From assembly GCA_038147755.1 (NCBI GenBank), contig JAYQTS010000007.1, positions 12,593 to 76,592 of the forward strand: 64,000 bases of DNA, written 5' to 3'. The notes beneath the pieces are model-generated. The model was given only the letters and a program-made list of their open reading frames with translations, searched no databases and was not told the DNA's origin. The translations under genes and the position numbers were made by a program. Source of the stretch: UBA5951 sp012269555 (GTDB taxonomy: Bacteria > Pseudomonadota > Alphaproteobacteria > Puniceispirillales > Puniceispirillaceae). How positions within the stretch are numbered: position 1 is the first letter of the stretch; each line of letters opens with the position of its first letter. Below, in pieces: positions 63,140 to 64,000 of the stretch.

Positions 63140-63850
63140 TTAGGACCATATGTTTAAAAATTTCTTTATTGTATTATCGCGGCTGAACCTGAGATCAAGT
63201 GACCAGCATTCAAAAGATTAGATGTTTTGAGAAAATTAGTTGTTTTGGCGAGGATTTTTCATAATGATAAAAACGATTTTTTGATATCAAAAATATCCGG
63301 AATTAAAATAAGCCAAGATTAGTTTAGAACAAAGGAGAATAGACCCTTTAGGTTTTCCTTAGCGACTTAAGAGAAATTTACCTGATAAATTAATCGGCTT
63401 TAAATTTTCCGAACCAAAATAAAATAGTAGAAGATATCGTTCAGAATGATAGCAGCATAAAAATTATATGTTTAGTAAGAAAAAAGTTAGCCTAATTTGC
63501 GTCAAAAACGGCTGATCTCTCCAATGATGGCATCGCCAAAGATAATGAGAGGTCGATCTCAGAAAAACCAACTTTGATCCAAAAGTATTTGAGTATTTCT
63601 TAAATAAACATCAAAAACTATAACGATAGCAGGTAAATCACAAAAAAGCACAAGAACGTACTTTTTGTTCATTATGAATCACTCAACCTGCCTAGAACAT
63701 ATGATAGCATTCATCAACATTTAGGATATGAAGGTAAGGATAAACATATGTTTTTGAGAGTATTTAAAAAAAATGTCCTCTGACCTGTAGCTGGAGCGAT
63801 TCAAATAATCCAGAATACGTCAAAAAATATGCAAAGTTAAAAAATATAGT
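63140..63850 (+). pseudogene. Second relic, possibly C-terminal half of another sulfotransferase
   Basis: The right part reads VHYESLNLPRTYDSIHQHLG and then YEGKDKHMFLRVFKK, similar to the FVHYEDL...IxxFLG end of sulfotransferases. The left part (63,140-63,540) is unreadable. The call is tentative. Confidence 0.4.
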
Positions 63851-63916
63851 TAACTGAAAAATGACTAACTTTGCATTGTTAATTATTAGTTCAAAACCTA
63901 AATTGGCTTAACCAGC

Positions 63917-64000
63917 ATGAGTAATTTCATCATTTATTCTTCTCCCAGAAGCGGCTCCAGCTGGATTTGTGATTTACTGGACAGTCAAACAATACATCAA
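63917..64000 (+). CDS. Sulfotransferase, N-terminal 28 codons (runs off the window)
   Basis: From an ATG at 63917 the frame is open to the right edge: MSNFIIYSSPRSGSSWICDL followed by LDSQTIHQ. The SSPRSGSSW block is the 5'-phosphosulfate-binding loop of sulfotransferases (PRSGSTW type, Stf0-like). In contrast to the genes to its left it is undamaged in the visible part. It lies downstream of the PAPS-forming genes, which supports a sulfated surface polysaccharide or lipid as product. Confidence 0.65.
   Translation, partial: MSNFIIYSSPRSGSSWICDLLDSQTIHQ

Noticed and set aside
1..64000. CRISPR array, tRNA or rRNA genes
   Set aside because: No regularly spaced direct repeats, cloverleaf T-loop motif or rRNA-like stretch was recognised by eye; a covariance-model search would be decisive.

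Overview
The window is AT-rich, tightly packed proteobacterial DNA. It looks like a marine heterotroph, and an alphaproteobacterium fits best. The reasons are one TRAP and two tripartite tricarboxylate (TTT) uptake systems, an orphan xanthine-dehydrogenase-family large subunit, MOFRL-type glycerate kinase, GMC oxidoreductases, a sulfatase and a persulfide dioxygenase/YeeE module. The taxonomic call is inference; an RsmJ-type rRNA methyltransferase is a slightly unusual member for that group. No tRNA, rRNA, CRISPR array, insertion sequence or phage gene was recognised.

Layout. 1-7.4 kb: a molybdenum-cofactor cytidylyltransferase-like gene (cut by the window edge), an Ldh_2-family dehydrogenase, an amidase, a chromate transporter and a molybdopterin hydroxylase large subunit. 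7.4-14.7 kb: a C2/C3 acid module with an FAD/Fe-S D-2-hydroxyacid dehydrogenase, divergent from a serine-glyoxylate aminotransferase, a ketoglutarate-semialdehyde-type aldehyde dehydrogenase and glycerate 2-kinase. 14.8-19.5 kb: an RND efflux pump and its periplasmic adaptor. 19.8-22.8 kb: a complete TRAP transporter. 23.3-30.8 kb: glycerol-3-phosphate dehydrogenase, a GMC oxidoreductase, rsmJ, a sulfatase, an Asp/Glu/hydantoin racemase-family protein and a GmhA-type isomerase. 30.9-36.6 kb: a sulfide/persulfide module (YeeE pair plus metallo-beta-lactamase persulfide dioxygenase), an aldo/keto reductase, a second GMC oxidoreductase and an LVIVD-repeat protein. 36.8-49.4 kb: a cupin, TTT system 1, a TauE/SafE exporter, a ketoreductase and oxalate-CoA-ligase-like pair, a CobW GTPase, TTT system 2 and a second LVIVD-repeat protein.

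49.4-64 kb is different. No intact gene of normal length remains, yet family signatures can be read by moving between frames: GDP-fucose synthase (fcl), GDP-mannose dehydratase (gmd), phosphomannomutase (manB), a cysNC/cysD PAPS-forming set, manC, at least two glycosyltransferases, one or two broken sulfotransferases, and the intact first 28 codons of another sulfotransferase at the right edge. Read together, this was a locus for a sulfated, fucose- or mannose-containing surface polysaccharide. Two junctions inside it remove N-termini: gmd/manB at about 52,945 and cysD against manC at about 56,800.

At least ten otherwise normal genes in the first 49 kb carry one-base shifts, nearly all a missing base in a short homopolymer, with the protein conserved on both sides. 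This suggests sequencing or assembly indels more than biological decay. The much denser damage after 49.4 kb may be the same error at low coverage, true gene decay, or both.
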